A stretch of DNA of 64,000 nucleotides from Oscillatoriales cyanobacterium. Lineage in GTDB: Bacteria; Cyanobacteriota; Cyanobacteriia; Cyanobacteriales; Microcoleaceae. The notes under the pieces are model-generated. The model had not been told where the DNA came from, did not search any database, and saw nothing but the letters and a program-made list of their open reading frames with translations. The stretch lies in contig RDYN01000016.1 of the NCBI GenBank assembly GCA_004293365.1, positions 1-64,000 on the forward strand. Reading direction: 5' to 3'. Made by a program: the position numbers and the translations under genes. Each line of letters begins with the position of its first letter. The first letter of the stretch is position 1. Positions 25,912-36,302 of the stretch are shown here, piece by piece.

Positions 25912-27039
25912 CTACAGCTTCTGAAACACTGCGAACATCGGCAGATACATCGACAGCAAAATCGAAGCTACGATCGCACCGATGACCACAATCATCAAAG
26001 GTTCCAGCATACTGGTAAGTCCTTTGACCGCTTCTTCCACTTCCGTTTCGTAGAAAGCGCCAACTTTCATCAACATTTTGTCAAGTTCCCCTGTTTCCTC
26101 GCCAATTGCCATCATTTGAATTGCCAAAGACGGAAAAACAGCTTGTTCTTGCAAAGCAATACTGATCATGCCACCGCTTTGAATTTCCTGTCTCGCATAT
26201 TCGATCGCATTTGAGATCGCCTGATTTCCCGCCACATCTCGCACAATTTCCAAAGAGTTAAGAATCGGCACGCCCGATCGCGTCAGCGAGCCAAAGATGA
26301 CGCAAAACCTCGCTACCGCCGATTTTTCAATCAAATCTCCAAAAATTGGCAACTTCATCGCAATTTTATCGATTTGCAGGCGACCTACTGGAGTTTTGTA
26401 GTACATATCGAAGGCAAATTTTAGCGCTATAATTACCCCAATAACTGTCACTTGTTGGATCGGAGGCCAAGCAGTACAAAAAGCGCTAATTCCCAGCATA
26501 AACAGCGTAAAAGCTGGCAAATCCGCCCCAATATCCTTAAAGATTTTCGCGAAAGTTGGGAGCAAGAATATGGTCATAGCGAAAAAAATCACGACCGCTA
26601 TAAACAGCACCGTCTTCGGATAAGACATCGCCGACTTAATTTCCGATTCCGTTTTGTGATTTTTTTCCATCATCGTCGCCAGACGGTCGAGGGTTTCATC
26701 TAGCACACCGCCCACCTCTCCCGCCGCCACCATACTGATAAACAGTTGGTCAAAAACATCAGGAAACTTAGCCATTGCCTCTGCCAAGTTTATCCCCTCT
26801 TGCACGTCAGCATTCATGCTCCTGAGCGCTCGTTTCAACTTAGCATTAGAGCACTGCTCGTGCAGCACAGAAAGGCATCTCACGATCGCCACCCCGGCAT
26901 TAAACATAGCCGCAAACTGACGAGCAAAAATCGCCATATCCTTAACAGTAAGACTGCTAAGGTTATACTCAAATTCCTCCTGAATCCTAGTGAGATCGAA
27001 GCCACTTTTCGGCTTGGGATTAATAACATTGGTAGCCAT
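25912..27039 (-). CDS. pilC: Type IV pilus inner-membrane platform protein
   Basis: A 375-residue PilC/GspF protein, the inner-membrane platform on which PilB and PilT act during pilus extension and retraction. It has two T2SSF domains (about 35-160 and 240-365), with FARQFAAMFNAGVAIVRCL at the first and FCVIFGSLTRSGVPILNSLE at the second. Membrane helices are near 148-170, 190-215 and at the C-terminus (PLMIVVIGAIVASILLSMYLPMF, split by small residues). Length is close to the family norm. It is third in the minus-strand order pilB-pilT-pilC, 256 bases behind pilT. In cyanobacteria this machinery drives twitching/gliding motility and DNA uptake. Confidence 0.96.
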   Translation of the reverse strand: MATNVINPKPKSGFDLTRIQEEFEYNLSSLTVKDMAIFARQFAAMFNAGVAIVRCLSVLHEQCSNAKLKRALRSMNADVQEGINLAEAMAKFPDVFDQLFISMVAAGEVGGVLDETLDRLATMMEKNHKTESEIKSAMSYPKTVLFIAVVIFFAMTIFLLPTFAKIFKDIGADLPAFTLFMLGISAFCTAWPPIQQVTVIGVIIALKFAFDMYYKTPVGRLQIDKIAMKLPIFGDLIEKSAVARFCVIFGSLTRSGVPILNSLEIVRDVAGNQAISNAIEYARQEIQSGGMISIALQEQAVFPSLAIQMMAIGEETGELDKMLMKVGAFYETEVEEAVKGLTSMLEPLMIVVIGAIVASILLSMYLPMFAVFQKL

Positions 27040-27061
27040 AGATTGCCTCTGGAAAATTATT

Positions 27062-27115
27062 AAAAGTCATTAGTCATTAGTCATTGGTCATCAGTCATTA
27101 GTCATTAGCGATTGG
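27062..27115. repeat. Heptamer tandem repeat between pilT and pilC
   Basis: CATTAGT/CATTGGT units lie directly upstream of pilC. A TCTAAAA-type 8-mer run (TCTAAAATCTAAAATCTAAA) follows near 27249-27285. Confidence 0.8.
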
Positions 27116-27295
27116 TTATTTCTGCAGACTGCTGACTAATGACTGATGAATTCGCCCCAAAATCGGTACAATTCCCCAACACTCATGAGAGTCAATCCCC
27201 AAATTTTAGACCGTAATTCAAGCTCCCAGATTCACTGCGCTGCAATAAAATCTAAAATCTAAAATCTAAAATCTAAAATCGACTGACTGACTGAA

Positions 27296-28393
27296 TTAAT
27301 GAGCCCCTACCTTGCCTGTACCCACAGGTGCCGGGCCGATCAAGCGTTCGAGTTCGTCAGCCTTAGAAGCCTTGCCCATTGCCGCTTCCCAAGTGATTTT
27401 ACCGCCCTTGTAAAGTTCAGCGAGGGCCATTTCCATCGTCCTCATGCCCAATTTTGCCCCCATTTGGATTTGGGAGTAAATCATGGGAGTTTTGCCCTCC
27501 CGGATCAAGTTAGCCATAGCTGGAGTATTCACCATGATTTCCATAGCGCAGCAGCGGCCGCCCCCAACTTTCACAACCAAATTTTGGCTGCAAATTCCGA
27601 CTAAAGAGTTAGATACCTGGGCGCGAACCTGGGGTTGTTGAATGGGCGGGAACACGTCCAAAATCCGATCGATCGTAGCAGCCGCCGAATTAGTGTGCAG
27701 CGTTCCCATCACCATGTGACCCGTTTCCGCCGCCGAAATTGCCAGACCGATCGTTTCCAAGTCCCGCATTTCCCCCACCAAAATCACATCCGGATCTTCG
27801 CGCAGAGCTGCTTTCAGCGCATTAGCAAAGCTCTTAGTATCTTCCCCCTTTTGACGCTGGTGAAACAAACTCTTGACATTCGGAAACACATATTCGATCG
27901 GGTCTTCAACAGTCAGAATATGTTCCGCCCGCGTCCGGTTGACCAAATCCAACAAAGCCGCCATCGTAGTAGTTTTCCCGGAACCAGTTTGTCCCGTCAC
28001 CAACAGCATACCCCTGGGTCTTTCCGTCATGTCCCGCAAAACCTGCGGCACGCCCAAAGCATCTGCATTAGGAATCTTAGAAGCCAGAGCCCGCATACAA
28101 GCAGCCCAAGCACCCCGCTCCCGGTACACATTCACCCGGAACCGAGCCAATCCCTTCACCCCGTAAGCGCAGTCCAGTTCCCACTCCATTTCCAACTGCT
28201 TGCGCTGCATATTGTTGAGCATTTGGAAGATCAGAATCTGCACTTCCTCAGCAGACAGAATGTCGCCGTATTGCGACTGAGGAGTTAGTTTCCCGCTGAC
28301 GCGGAAGAAGATAGGCGCGCCTGCTTGGATGTGTATGTCCGAACCCCCTTGCTCTACCAGGGACTCCAATACGTCTTCAATCATCAGACCCAT
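27296..28393 (-). CDS. pilT: Type IV pilus retraction ATPase
   Basis: A 365-residue hexameric ATPase that depolymerises the pilus. The N-terminal PAS-like domain starts IEDVLESLVEQGGSDIHIQAG. Walker A is GQTGSGKTTT near 136-145, the Asp box is around TVEDPIEYVF, Walker B is DPDVILVGEMRD (about 205-216) and the His box is HTNSAAATIDRILDVFP. The gene follows pilB by 272 bases on the same strand. The MIEDVLES methionine at residue 4 could be the true start, since the first three codons add little. Together with PilB and PilC it forms the motor of cyanobacterial phototactic motility. Confidence 0.97.
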   Translation of the reverse strand: MGLMIEDVLESLVEQGGSDIHIQAGAPIFFRVSGKLTPQSQYGDILSAEEVQILIFQMLNNMQRKQLEMEWELDCAYGVKGLARFRVNVYRERGAWAACMRALASKIPNADALGVPQVLRDMTERPRGMLLVTGQTGSGKTTTMAALLDLVNRTRAEHILTVEDPIEYVFPNVKSLFHQRQKGEDTKSFANALKAALREDPDVILVGEMRDLETIGLAISAAETGHMVMGTLHTNSAAATIDRILDVFPPIQQPQVRAQVSNSLVGICSQNLVVKVGGGRCCAMEIMVNTPAMANLIREGKTPMIYSQIQMGAKLGMRTMEMALAELYKGGKITWEAAMGKASKADELERLIGPAPVGTGKVGAH

Positions 28394-28454
28394 AGATACC
28401 TCTTCTCAATCTAGTTGATAGTTATTGACCAATCTAGCTCACTTGTCAGTTCCT

Positions 28455-28540
28455 AGTTGTCAGTTGGCTGTTGGCTGTTGGCCGTTGGCTGTTGGCTGTT
28501 GGCTGTTGGCTGTTGGCTGTTGGCTGTTGGCTGTTGACTG
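28455..28540. repeat. Heptanucleotide tandem repeat (TTGGCTG)
   Basis: About ten units of the 7-base TTGGCTG lie upstream of pilT. A TAATGAC heptamer run lies near 28640-28663 next to the pilB stop. Confidence 0.85.
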
Positions 28541-28665
28541 TTAACTACTGCCCAATACTCTGGAAATGCCAATGCTATAAGGCCCTGCGCGGGTCAATGC
28601 CCCATGCCCACGGAGCCCCATGCCCCATCCCCCATGCCCATGACTAATGACTAATGACTAATGAA

Positions 28666-30678
28666 TCAATCCAAAAAGCGCGGCGTCAAGCAGTAGGGGC
28701 AATCCAGCATCTCCGGCTTCAATTCCGCCCGACAACTTTTGCAGGTAAGTCCCTGCTTGCGTTTGGCTTTCAGTTCCGCCTCCAAGCCCGAGTCAGTAAA
28801 GGTCACGCGCTCCACTTCTTCAAAGGTAGTCGCCCCTTCCCGCACCAACTGCAAGCTGTAAGCCAACAACGTTTTCATCCCTTCTTCTACCGCAGCTTCC
28901 TTAATTTGCTCTGTGGGAGCTCCTTGAGTGATCAGAGTTTGCAGCCGCTCAGTATTTTTCAGGAACTCGTAAACCCCTACCCGTCCTTTGTAGCCCAGGC
29001 CGCTGCACTTGCGACAAAGTTGATCGCGTTCTGCTAGTTCTTTCCTTTCCTCCACCGGTACGACATTTGCTCTGTTGACAGTCAGATCGATTTCTTGAGA
29101 AGCCGACAGACCGTAACGACCGAGTTCTTCAGCGGTAGGCTGGTAAGGAATGCAGCATTTGTCGCAAACCCGCCGCATTAGACGCTGAGCCAACACGCCC
29201 AACAGAGCGGCCGAAACCATGAAGGGTTCTACCCCCATTTCGTCCAAACGGGCGATCGCCCCAGCCGCGTCGTTCGTGTGCAGGGTAGTCAGCACTAAGT
29301 GTCCAGTCAACGCAGCTTCCAGAGCTGTTTTTGCCGTTTCCTTGTCCCGGGTTTCCCCCACCAGCAGCACGTCAGGGTCTTGCCGCAAAAATGCCCGCAG
29401 AATGTTGGAAAAAGTCAAGTCTTTTTCCCGAATTACTTGACATTGGGTAATTCCCGGCAAAGCATATTCGATCGGGTCTTCCGCCGTACTGATATTAATC
29501 CCCGGATCGTTCCGTTCCGCCAGAATCGAGTACAGAGAAGTTGACTTACCAGAACCCGTCGGCCCCGTCACCAAAATCAGTCCGAACGGACGGCTAGCAG
29601 TCTCTCGCACCAAAGCCAGAGTTTCTTGATCCGAGATCAACAAACCCAAACCCAACTGAGTGCTGGAACTGTCCAAAATCCGCAGCACGATTTTTTCCCC
29701 GTACCGCGAAGGCAAGCTGTTCACCCGGAAATCCACCGTGCGTCCCTCAAAAACCCGGCGGATGCGACCGTCTTGAGCTTGTCGGCGTTCGGCAATGTCC
29801 AGGTTGGCAATAATCTTGAAACGAGCGGTAATCGATTGGACTACTTGCTTCGGAAACCGGAAATACTCTTGCAGCACCCCGTCTTTCCGCATCCGTATCC
29901 GCATGAACTCTTCTTGGGGTTCTACGTGGATGTCCGACACCTTTTCCGACAAAGCTTTAGCCAAAATGATGTTGACGGCCTTAATTACCGGAGCAGCCTC
30001 AGCATCATCTATGGTGTTAGCTAGGTCTTCTTGGTCGGCAGTATCCTCTTCGAGCGAGAGTTCGCCAAAATCTCCCTCCCCTAACTCCAGCTTTCTCTGC
30101 TTTTCGGCTTCTGCTAATTTGGCTGCTACCTTAACTTGGTCGTCTTGATAGGACGAAGTTATGTCCTGATAGTCGTCTGGCGTAATCACCCGTCGCTGCA
30201 AAGCTAAGCCGTGGGGCTGTAAAATCCGCCGCAAATCTTCGATGGCGTTGAGGTTGTCGGGATCTACCATTGCTACTAAAACTGCCGCCGGCTCGGTTTC
30301 AGTCTTCGCTACTGGTAAAAAGCGACCTTGGTGACAAATGTCGATCGAAATTTTCAACCCCTCGAGCATAATTCCGAGTTGCTCGTTCGACATTTCGCTC
30401 ATTTCCGGGTCATACGCTTCTACCCCGTAGACAATCTTCCGTTCAAACATCTGCTGCTTCTTGTAAAGCCGCAGCAATTCAGGGGGCAACGGCTGCCCGG
30501 TAAGTGCTTCTAATACCTCCGTCAACCGCTTGCCCGACTTCCGGCTTTCAATTTGAGCTTGCTTCAGTTGGTCGCCGTTGACGTAACCCGACTGAATCAT
30601 CTTGTTGAGAGCCGGATTGAAATTGCTCAGAGCAACTATCGATGTGGTAGAGCGAAACCCTTGGGATGTGTTAGTCAT
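28666..30678 (-). CDS. pilB: Type IV pilus assembly ATPase
   Basis: A 670-residue GspE/PilB hexameric ATPase that powers pilus extension. It has an N-terminal GspE-N domain (about 20-190) with the LTGQPLPPELLRLYKKQQ region. A charged linker (about 195-225) precedes the ATPase: Walker A GPTGSGKST near 380, Asp box around TAEDPIEYALPG, Walker B DPDVLLVGETRD, His box HTNDAAGAI. A zinc-binding insertion has CDKCC and CRKC. The extreme C-terminus adds CKSC and CPYC, a second zinc ribbon common in cyanobacterial PilB. ATG at 30678 is preferred to GTG at 30687. It is first in the pilB-pilT-pilC operon. Confidence 0.97.
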   Translation of the reverse strand: MTNTSQGFRSTTSIVALSNFNPALNKMIQSGYVNGDQLKQAQIESRKSGKRLTEVLEALTGQPLPPELLRLYKKQQMFERKIVYGVEAYDPEMSEMSNEQLGIMLEGLKISIDICHQGRFLPVAKTETEPAAVLVAMVDPDNLNAIEDLRRILQPHGLALQRRVITPDDYQDITSSYQDDQVKVAAKLAEAEKQRKLELGEGDFGELSLEEDTADQEDLANTIDDAEAAPVIKAVNIILAKALSEKVSDIHVEPQEEFMRIRMRKDGVLQEYFRFPKQVVQSITARFKIIANLDIAERRQAQDGRIRRVFEGRTVDFRVNSLPSRYGEKIVLRILDSSSTQLGLGLLISDQETLALVRETASRPFGLILVTGPTGSGKSTSLYSILAERNDPGINISTAEDPIEYALPGITQCQVIREKDLTFSNILRAFLRQDPDVLLVGETRDKETAKTALEAALTGHLVLTTLHTNDAAGAIARLDEMGVEPFMVSAALLGVLAQRLMRRVCDKCCIPYQPTAEELGRYGLSASQEIDLTVNRANVVPVEERKELAERDQLCRKCSGLGYKGRVGVYEFLKNTERLQTLITQGAPTEQIKEAAVEEGMKTLLAYSLQLVREGATTFEEVERVTFTDSGLEAELKAKRKQGLTCKSCRAELKPEMLDCPYCLTPRFLD

Positions 30679-31822
30679 AAAAAACACTCATGCTTGTGGG
30701 AAACTCAGTCACAAAAAGTGCTGAGAGGAAAACCAACTCGGGGTTTTAACCCCCGTATGCTTTGCTTGTAGATGAGCTATTTTGATTTTATGGCTCAATC
30801 CCTATCTTTAAAGTGTAAGCTCGTAGTCCTCTCTCATTTTCGTCCACAAATTGACGAGACGTTGGAGGGATTGGTCGATGCTTGCAATCAAATCTTGTTT
30901 GTTGGGGGCCGGCGTTGCTTACTTACCCGATCGGGTCTGCGAGATACTCTCGTTATAGCCTCACGGCACATCACTTGGGGATCGATCCCGAGGTGTGTCG
31001 CCTTTCCACGATCGTTCTATCTTCGCAAATTGTTTGGTCAAATTACAGTGCCCGTGGTGGCGCGGTTATCTGTACTAGGTTAAAGAGCCCATAGCCGATC
31101 TTTGATGATGATAGCTTTGACGAAAGGATCGATCGGTCTTTTGAGATATATTTTGATTAATTATCTGCGATCTGGTTGCGGGCGATCGCCCGAGCGGACT
31201 CCGATCGCCCAGATTTTGAGCAGCTCTAATTTTTTCGCTGCCAATATTCATGTCATTCTACCTGGTGTCCTAACCTTTGTGACGAAAGCTTGACGGTTCA
31301 TCAATTTTGTCCAGAGGCAAATTAGATATCGCTCCTATCTACCGACTGGCAACCCGAGACCACCTAATCTTTCTCATTTTACTCGCAAATAATCGAGGAC
31401 ACCTCCCTGTTTTTCAACGCATTCAATGGTAAAAGACCAGCCTCTATCTGCGAATAAAACAACCATACAGATTAACTTTAATTAACTCTCGTTTGCAGCA
31501 AATATTGAAGTATCAGCCGTCAACATCTCAATTATTTTTAGGAAATCCAACTGCTTAATATACTTATAAACTTGCTATCAATGCTGTCTCATTCCCAGAT
31601 TGCGATACAAAAAACGTTGTGTTAGCGCCAAGGACAGTCTTACTAGAGCTAGAGATCGAGATGTCATTTCCCTAAAATATTGAAAGCTTTGAGAGATTGC
31701 TGCACATAGGCCGGAGCTTTCCTAGGAATCAAATAGTGCCATACACAATAAATTATAGTTCTCTACATTTACCGTGTATGGTGTATCTGCTAGAATTGAT
31801 AGGGTTCTGTCGCGCAGCTTTT
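30679..31822. other. Gene-free region between pilB and grpE
   Basis: About 1.1 kb separates the divergent pilB and grpE units. Short frames near 30882-31094 and 31102-31293 have no recognisable product and rare-looking composition. No CIRCE element (TTAGCACTC-N9-GAGTGCTAA) was found near grpE. It may hold long leaders or an unannotated RNA. Confidence 0.5.
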
Positions 31823-32614
31823 ATGATTGACGAGGAAAAACAGCAAGATCTAGATCCTAACTCAACTGGGGAAACCCCAGAAGGTTCAGCAATGGCAAGC
31901 GAAACTCCGCCGGCACCAGCAAACTCGAACGAAGCAGCCGATTGGGAACTCGAACTTGCTCAAGCTTATCAAAGCGCCGAGGGCGATCGCAAGGGAGCAA
32001 ACGCATCTGGGGATCCTATCACCGGCAGTTCCACCAACAGCCCGACAGCAGACGCGGCTGAATCGTGGAAGAGGGAACTCGCCTCGGTAAAAGATGAAAA
32101 AGAGGCTTTAAAAACTCAGTTGCAAGCCACAGCGGCTCAACTAGAAGACCTAAAAAATCAAAATCTCCGCCTAGCAGCAGATTTTGACAACTTCCGCAGG
32201 CGCACCCAAAAGGAAAAAGAAGAGTTAGATTTACAGGCAAGGTGTATCACGATCAAGCCTCTTTTGCCGGTAATCGACAATTTCGAGCGCGCTCGATCGC
32301 ACATTAAGCCGCAAAACGACGGCGAAATGAACATTCACAAAAGCTACCAAAGCGTTTACAAGCAAATGGTAGATAGTCTCAAACAAATTGGGGTTTCTCC
32401 GATGCGCCCTGAAGGCGAACAATTTGACCCCAACCTCCATGAAGCTCTCCTCAGCGAGCCCACAGACGAACACGAGGAAGGAACAATCATCCAAGAACTA
32501 GAACGCGGCTACATTTTGGGCGATCGCGTCTTGCGCCACGCCAAAGTGAAAGTTGCAGCGCCTGGGATATCTGTGGTAGCCTCAGATGAAAATCCCGATA
32601 GTTCGGAAAGTTAA
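31823..32614 (+). CDS. grpE: Nucleotide exchange factor for DnaK
   Basis: GrpE releases ADP from DnaK. The chain from ATG 31823 is 263 residues. It has an acidic, disordered N-terminus (about 1-75), then a long coiled coil ([20 protein letters not shown] onward, about 80-130) and the core with [18 protein letters not shown]. The beta-domain ends [12 protein letters not shown]. The first in-frame ATG lies 42 codons upstream (31697), but the extra residues are hydrophobic and atypical, and MIDEEKQ is the usual cyanobacterial start. The ribosome binding site is weak in either case. dnaK follows in the same direction after 292 bases and dnaJ after that: the standard grpE-dnaK-dnaJ order. Confidence 0.93.
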   Translation: MIDEEKQQDLDPNSTGETPEGSAMASETPPAPANSNEAADWELELAQAYQSAEGDRKGANASGDPITGSSTNSPTADAAESWKRELASVKDEKEALKTQLQATAAQLEDLKNQNLRLAADFDNFRRRTQKEKEELDLQARCITIKPLLPVIDNFERARSHIKPQNDGEMNIHKSYQSVYKQMVDSLKQIGVSPMRPEGEQFDPNLHEALLSEPTDEHEEGTIIQELERGYILGDRVLRHAKVKVAAPGISVVASDENPDSSES

Positions 32615-32906
32615 TCGGGATACAAGCTACTGCATTCTGAACCCTGCTGTGACCCCCGAAGAGCATTCGGGGGCCCGAAGGTGGCAGACTCACCAACTTC
32701 TTAATTCAGGACTAAAAGCAGGTCAGCCCTTTCTGAACAAATTGTGAACAATGTTTTAACGAGTCTGTGATACTGCATTAAAATATCAAGTTTGTTTCCT
32801 ACCAATCCAGTCAGGTGATGCTTGTTAAAACCAAGCTTAGTAGTTTTTTATACCCCAACTTGTAGTTGGAAGTTTCCAAACATCCCACAAAGTTTTATGA
32901 GGCGCT

Positions 32907-35027
32907 ATGGGAAAAATTATTGGAATTGACTTAGGCACGACCAACAGTTGCGTAGCTGTATTGGAGGGCGGTAAACCCGTCGTGATCGCCAATTCCGAGG
33001 GCGGCCGCACAACTCCGAGCATCGTAGGATTTGGCAAGGGGGGCGATCGCTTAGTCGGTCAACTAGCCAAGCGGCAAGCTGTAACTAATGCTGTAAATAC
33101 TGTCTACAGCATCAAACGATTTATCGGGCGCCGGTGGGACGACACGGAAGAAGAACGATCGCGTACTCCCTATACCTGCATCAAAGGCAAAGACGACACT
33201 GTTAACGTCCAAATTCGGAACAAGGTTCACACCCCTCAAGAAATCTCGGCCATGGTACTCCAAAAGCTCAAGCAAGATGCTGAAGCTTATTTGGGACAAA
33301 CTGTTACCCAAGCCGTGATTACTGTACCGGCATACTTCACAGACGCCCAGCGGCAAGCTACTAAAGACGCCGGTACGATCGCGGGTTTAGAAGTCCTGCG
33401 GATCGTCAACGAACCGACGGCGGCCGCCCTTTCCTACGGGCTCGACAAGCAAAATATCGAACAGAAAATCTTGGTCTTTGACCTCGGCGGCGGTACTTTC
33501 GACGTTTCGATCCTGCAATTGGGAGACGGAATTTTTGAAGTCAACGCCACCGCAGGTAACAACCATCTCGGAGGAGATGACTTTGATGACTGCATAGTCC
33601 AGTGGCTGGTAGAAGCTTTCCGGACTCAAGAAGGTAGCGACCTCTCAACAGACAAAATGGCATTGCAGCGCCTCCGAGAAGCTGCGGAAAAGGCGAAAAT
33701 CGAACTTTCTCTCTCGCAATCCACATCAATTAATTTGCCGTTCATCTCCTCTGATGCCAAAGGGCCCAAGCATTTGGAAATGGATCTGTCTAAGGCTCAG
33801 TTTGAAAAACTGGTGGGTCATTTGGTGCAGGCGACGATCGATCCGGTAACTCAAGCCCTCAAAGACGCCAGTCTTACCCCGAAAGATATAGACAGAATTA
33901 TTTTAGTCGGAGGCTCAACCCGAATTCCGGCAGTTCAAGAGGCAATTAGCAAATATTTTGGCGGCGCCTCTCCCGATAAATCGGTGAATCCCGACGAAGC
34001 TGTAGCCGTAGGCGCGGCAATTCAAGCCGGGGTATTGGGCGGTGAAGTCAAAGATTTGCTGTTGTTAGACGTGACGCCGCTTTCCCTGGGACTCGAAACT
34101 TTGGGCGGTGTGTTTACCAAAGTAATCGATCGCAATACAACCATCCCCACCAGTCGATCGCAAATGTACAGCACCGCGGCAGACGGGCAAACCTCCGTAG
34201 AAATTCACGTCCTCCAAGGCGAGCGCGCATTAGTTAAAGACAACAAAAGTCTCGGTAAATTCCTGCTCAAAGGCATCCCCGCAGCCCCCCGCGGCGTACC
34301 TCAAATCGAAGTTACCTTTGAAATAGATGCTAACGGCATTCTCAAAGTTGCCGCAGAAGACAAGGGAACCGGCAAAGAACAAAGCATCCAAATTTCCAAT
34401 ACAGGGGGATTGAGCGAAACCGAAGTCGAGCGGATGCGCCAAGAAGCCGAACTTTACGCCGACGAGGACATCAAGCGCGCTCAACTCGTCGAACTCAAAA
34501 ATCAAGCCGACACCCTGGTCTATAATTGTGGTGTCACTTTGAAAACCAACGCACAATTGCTGAGCGACGAGCTCAAAGTCGTAGCCGAAACAGCAGCAAC
34601 AGCTTTGAAAGCCTCTATGGCTAACCCCGACATCACTGGTGAGGAACTCACCGAACAAATCGAAGCTTTCAAGCAACTGCTATACTCCCTCGGGACAGCA
34701 GTCTACGAGCAAGCCCGCAGCGGGGTAGCCCCCTCCTCGCCAGAGGCTGAAAGCGAGATGATGTCAGAACTACAAGAGGTTGCAGCTACCGACGACAGCC
34801 TTTTCCTGACAGAAGAGCTGCTGGTGGCGCCCCAAGCTCCGCCACAACCGGAACCAAAACCGGAACCAAAACCGGAACGACAGTCCAAGCGACAGCCGGA
34901 ACCAAAACCGGAACCAAAACCGGAACCAAAACCGGAACGACAGTCCAAGCGACAGCCGCAACCACAACCGCAACCACAACCGAAGGTTCCCGAACCTGAA
35001 GTTGATGAGATGAATCCTTTCCTTTAG
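32907..35027 (+). CDS. dnaK: Chaperone Hsp70 (DnaK)
   Basis: A 706-residue Hsp70. The ATPase domain starts [21 protein letters not shown], split by the family signature, with [17 protein letters not shown] and [13 protein letters not shown]. The peptide-binding domain includes [14 protein letters not shown]. The lid helices end about residue 605. Instead of the usual short acidic end, it carries a Pro/Glu/Lys/Gln-rich tail (about 645-705) made of [11 protein letters not shown] and QSKRQP repeats, ending EVDEMNPFL. Cyanobacteria have several DnaKs, and the grpE-dnaK-dnaJ linkage and body resemble DnaK2. GAGG lies 7 bases before the ATG. The tail is coded by tandemly repeated DNA and is likely variable between strains. 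Confidence 0.97.
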   Translation: MGKIIGIDLGTTNSCVAVLEGGKPVVIANSEGGRTTPSIVGFGKGGDRLVGQLAKRQAVTNAVNTVYSIKRFIGRRWDDTEEERSRTPYTCIKGKDDTVNVQIRNKVHTPQEISAMVLQKLKQDAEAYLGQTVTQAVITVPAYFTDAQRQATKDAGTIAGLEVLRIVNEPTAAALSYGLDKQNIEQKILVFDLGGGTFDVSILQLGDGIFEVNATAGNNHLGGDDFDDCIVQWLVEAFRTQEGSDLSTDKMALQRLREAAEKAKIELSLSQSTSINLPFISSDAKGPKHLEMDLSKAQFEKLVGHLVQATIDPVTQALKDASLTPKDIDRIILVGGSTRIPAVQEAISKYFGGASPDKSVNPDEAVAVGAAIQAGVLGGEVKDLLLLDVTPLSLGLETLGGVFTKVIDRNTTIPTSRSQMYSTAADGQTSVEIHVLQGERALVKDNKSLGKFLLKGIPAAPRGVPQIEVTFEIDANGILKVAAEDKGTGKEQSIQISNTGGLSETEVERMRQEAELYADEDIKRAQLVELKNQADTLVYNCGVTLKTNAQLLSDELKVVAETAATALKASMANPDITGEELTEQIEAFKQLLYSLGTAVYEQARSGVAPSSPEAESEMMSELQEVAATDDSLFLTEELLVAPQAPPQPEPKPEPKPERQSKRQPEPKPEPKPEPKPERQSKRQPQPQPQPQPKVPEPEVDEMNPFL

Positions 35028-35162
35028 AACAACTGAACAGCTAAAAATTAAAAGTTAAAAGTTAACAATGAGAATTTTTAATTTTTAATTAGTAATTTCA
35101 GGAAGGGCCGCCCATTTCTTTTTCGTACACTTTTTGTTATTTACCTCCAGGCAAGCAGCTTT

Positions 35163-36293
35163 ATGGCCGGTGATTACTATGAAATATTAGGCGTTTCTCG
35201 CAGCGCAGACAAAGAGGAAATTAAGCGTGCTTACCGCCGCCTAGCTCGCAAGTACCATCCAGATGTCAACAAAGAATCTGGAGCTGAGGAGCGGTTTAAA
35301 GAAATTAACCGTGCCTACGAGGTACTATCCGAACCGGAAACCCGCGCCCGTTTCGATCGTTTCGGCGAAGCAGGCGTCAGCGGTGCAGGCGCGCCTGGGT
35401 TCCAAGACTTCGGCGACAGCTTTGCTGACATCTTTGAAAGCTTCTTTCAGGGTTTTCAAGGAGGGGCGGGCGGCCAACAACAACAAGGTCGCAGGCGCAG
35501 CGGCCCCGTGCGCGGAGATGATTTGCGACTGGATTTGCGGCTGGAGTTTCGCGAAGCAGTTTTTGGTGGGGAAAAAGAACTCCGCATCAAGCACCTAGAA
35601 ACCTGCGAAACTTGTAACGGGACTGGCGCCAAACCGGGAACCCGACCTCAAACCTGTTCGACTTGTTCCGGCAGCGGTCAAGTCCGACGCGCTACCCGCA
35701 CGCCTTTCGGCAGCTTTACTCAAGTTTCAGTTTGCCCCACCTGCAACGGCACCGGGCAAGTGATTGAGGACAAGTGCGAAACTTGCGGCGGCCGCGGTCA
35801 GAAAGAAGTGATGAAAAAGCTGAAAATCACTATTCCGGCTGGGGTTGACAACGGTACTCGCTTGCGCGTTTCCAATGAAGGGGATGCTGGCAAGTTGGGC
35901 GGGCCGCCGGGGGATCTTTACGTGTTTTTGGCTGTGAATGAAGACCCGCTATTTAAGCGGGACGGCATTAACGTTAATTCGGAAGTGAAGATTAGTTACT
36001 TGCAGGCAATTTTGGGCTGCAGGTTGGAAGTGGAAACTGTAGATGGGCCGACGGAATTGTTGATTCCTACTGGGACTCAGCCTGGTACGGTTCTGACTCT
36101 GGAGAAAAAAGGAGTGCCTAAGTTGGGCAATCCAGTCAGTCGCGGCGACCATTTGATTGCTGTGTCTATTGATATTCCGACTAAGGTGACTGCTGAGGAA
36201 CGGGAGTTGCTGATGCAGCTTGCTAAGCTGAAGGGCGATCGTACTGGTAAAGGCGGCTTGGAAGGATTTCTGGGCAATTTGTTTCAGAAATAA
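35163..36293 (+). CDS. dnaJ: Chaperone DnaJ (zinc-finger class I)
   Basis: A 376-residue Hsp40. The J domain has HPD in KYHPDVNKE, followed by a G/F region rich in Phe and Gly (about 75-125). The zinc domain has four CxxCxGxG repeats: [24 protein letters not shown] and CETCGGRG, all intact. The C-terminal substrate-binding domains follow, and the end is [11 protein letters not shown]. It is the third gene of the grpE-dnaK-dnaJ group. A repeat-type palindrome 10 bases behind the stop, the first of a 73-bp array, may terminate the transcript. Confidence 0.97.
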   Translation: MAGDYYEILGVSRSADKEEIKRAYRRLARKYHPDVNKESGAEERFKEINRAYEVLSEPETRARFDRFGEAGVSGAGAPGFQDFGDSFADIFESFFQGFQGGAGGQQQQGRRRSGPVRGDDLRLDLRLEFREAVFGGEKELRIKHLETCETCNGTGAKPGTRPQTCSTCSGSGQVRRATRTPFGSFTQVSVCPTCNGTGQVIEDKCETCGGRGQKEVMKKLKITIPAGVDNGTRLRVSNEGDAGKLGGPPGDLYVFLAVNEDPLFKRDGINVNSEVKISYLQAILGCRLEVETVDGPTELLIPTGTQPGTVLTLEKKGVPKLGNPVSRGDHLIAVSIDIPTKVTAEERELLMQLAKLKGDRTGKGGLEGFLGNLFQK

Positions 36294-36302
36294 GCAATTT
36301 TT

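Noticed and set aside
27635-28288. A 217-codon open frame antisense to pilT
   Set aside because: It mirrors the codon structure of pilT on the other strand, is His/Arg/Gln-rich and has no start signal.
30772-31293. Short plus-strand frames between pilB and grpE
   Set aside because: Overlapping frames of similar length in different phases, without similarity or a ribosome binding site.
31500-31822. CIRCE (HrcA) operator before grpE
   Set aside because: No TTAGCACTC-N9-GAGTGCTAA or close variant found by eye.
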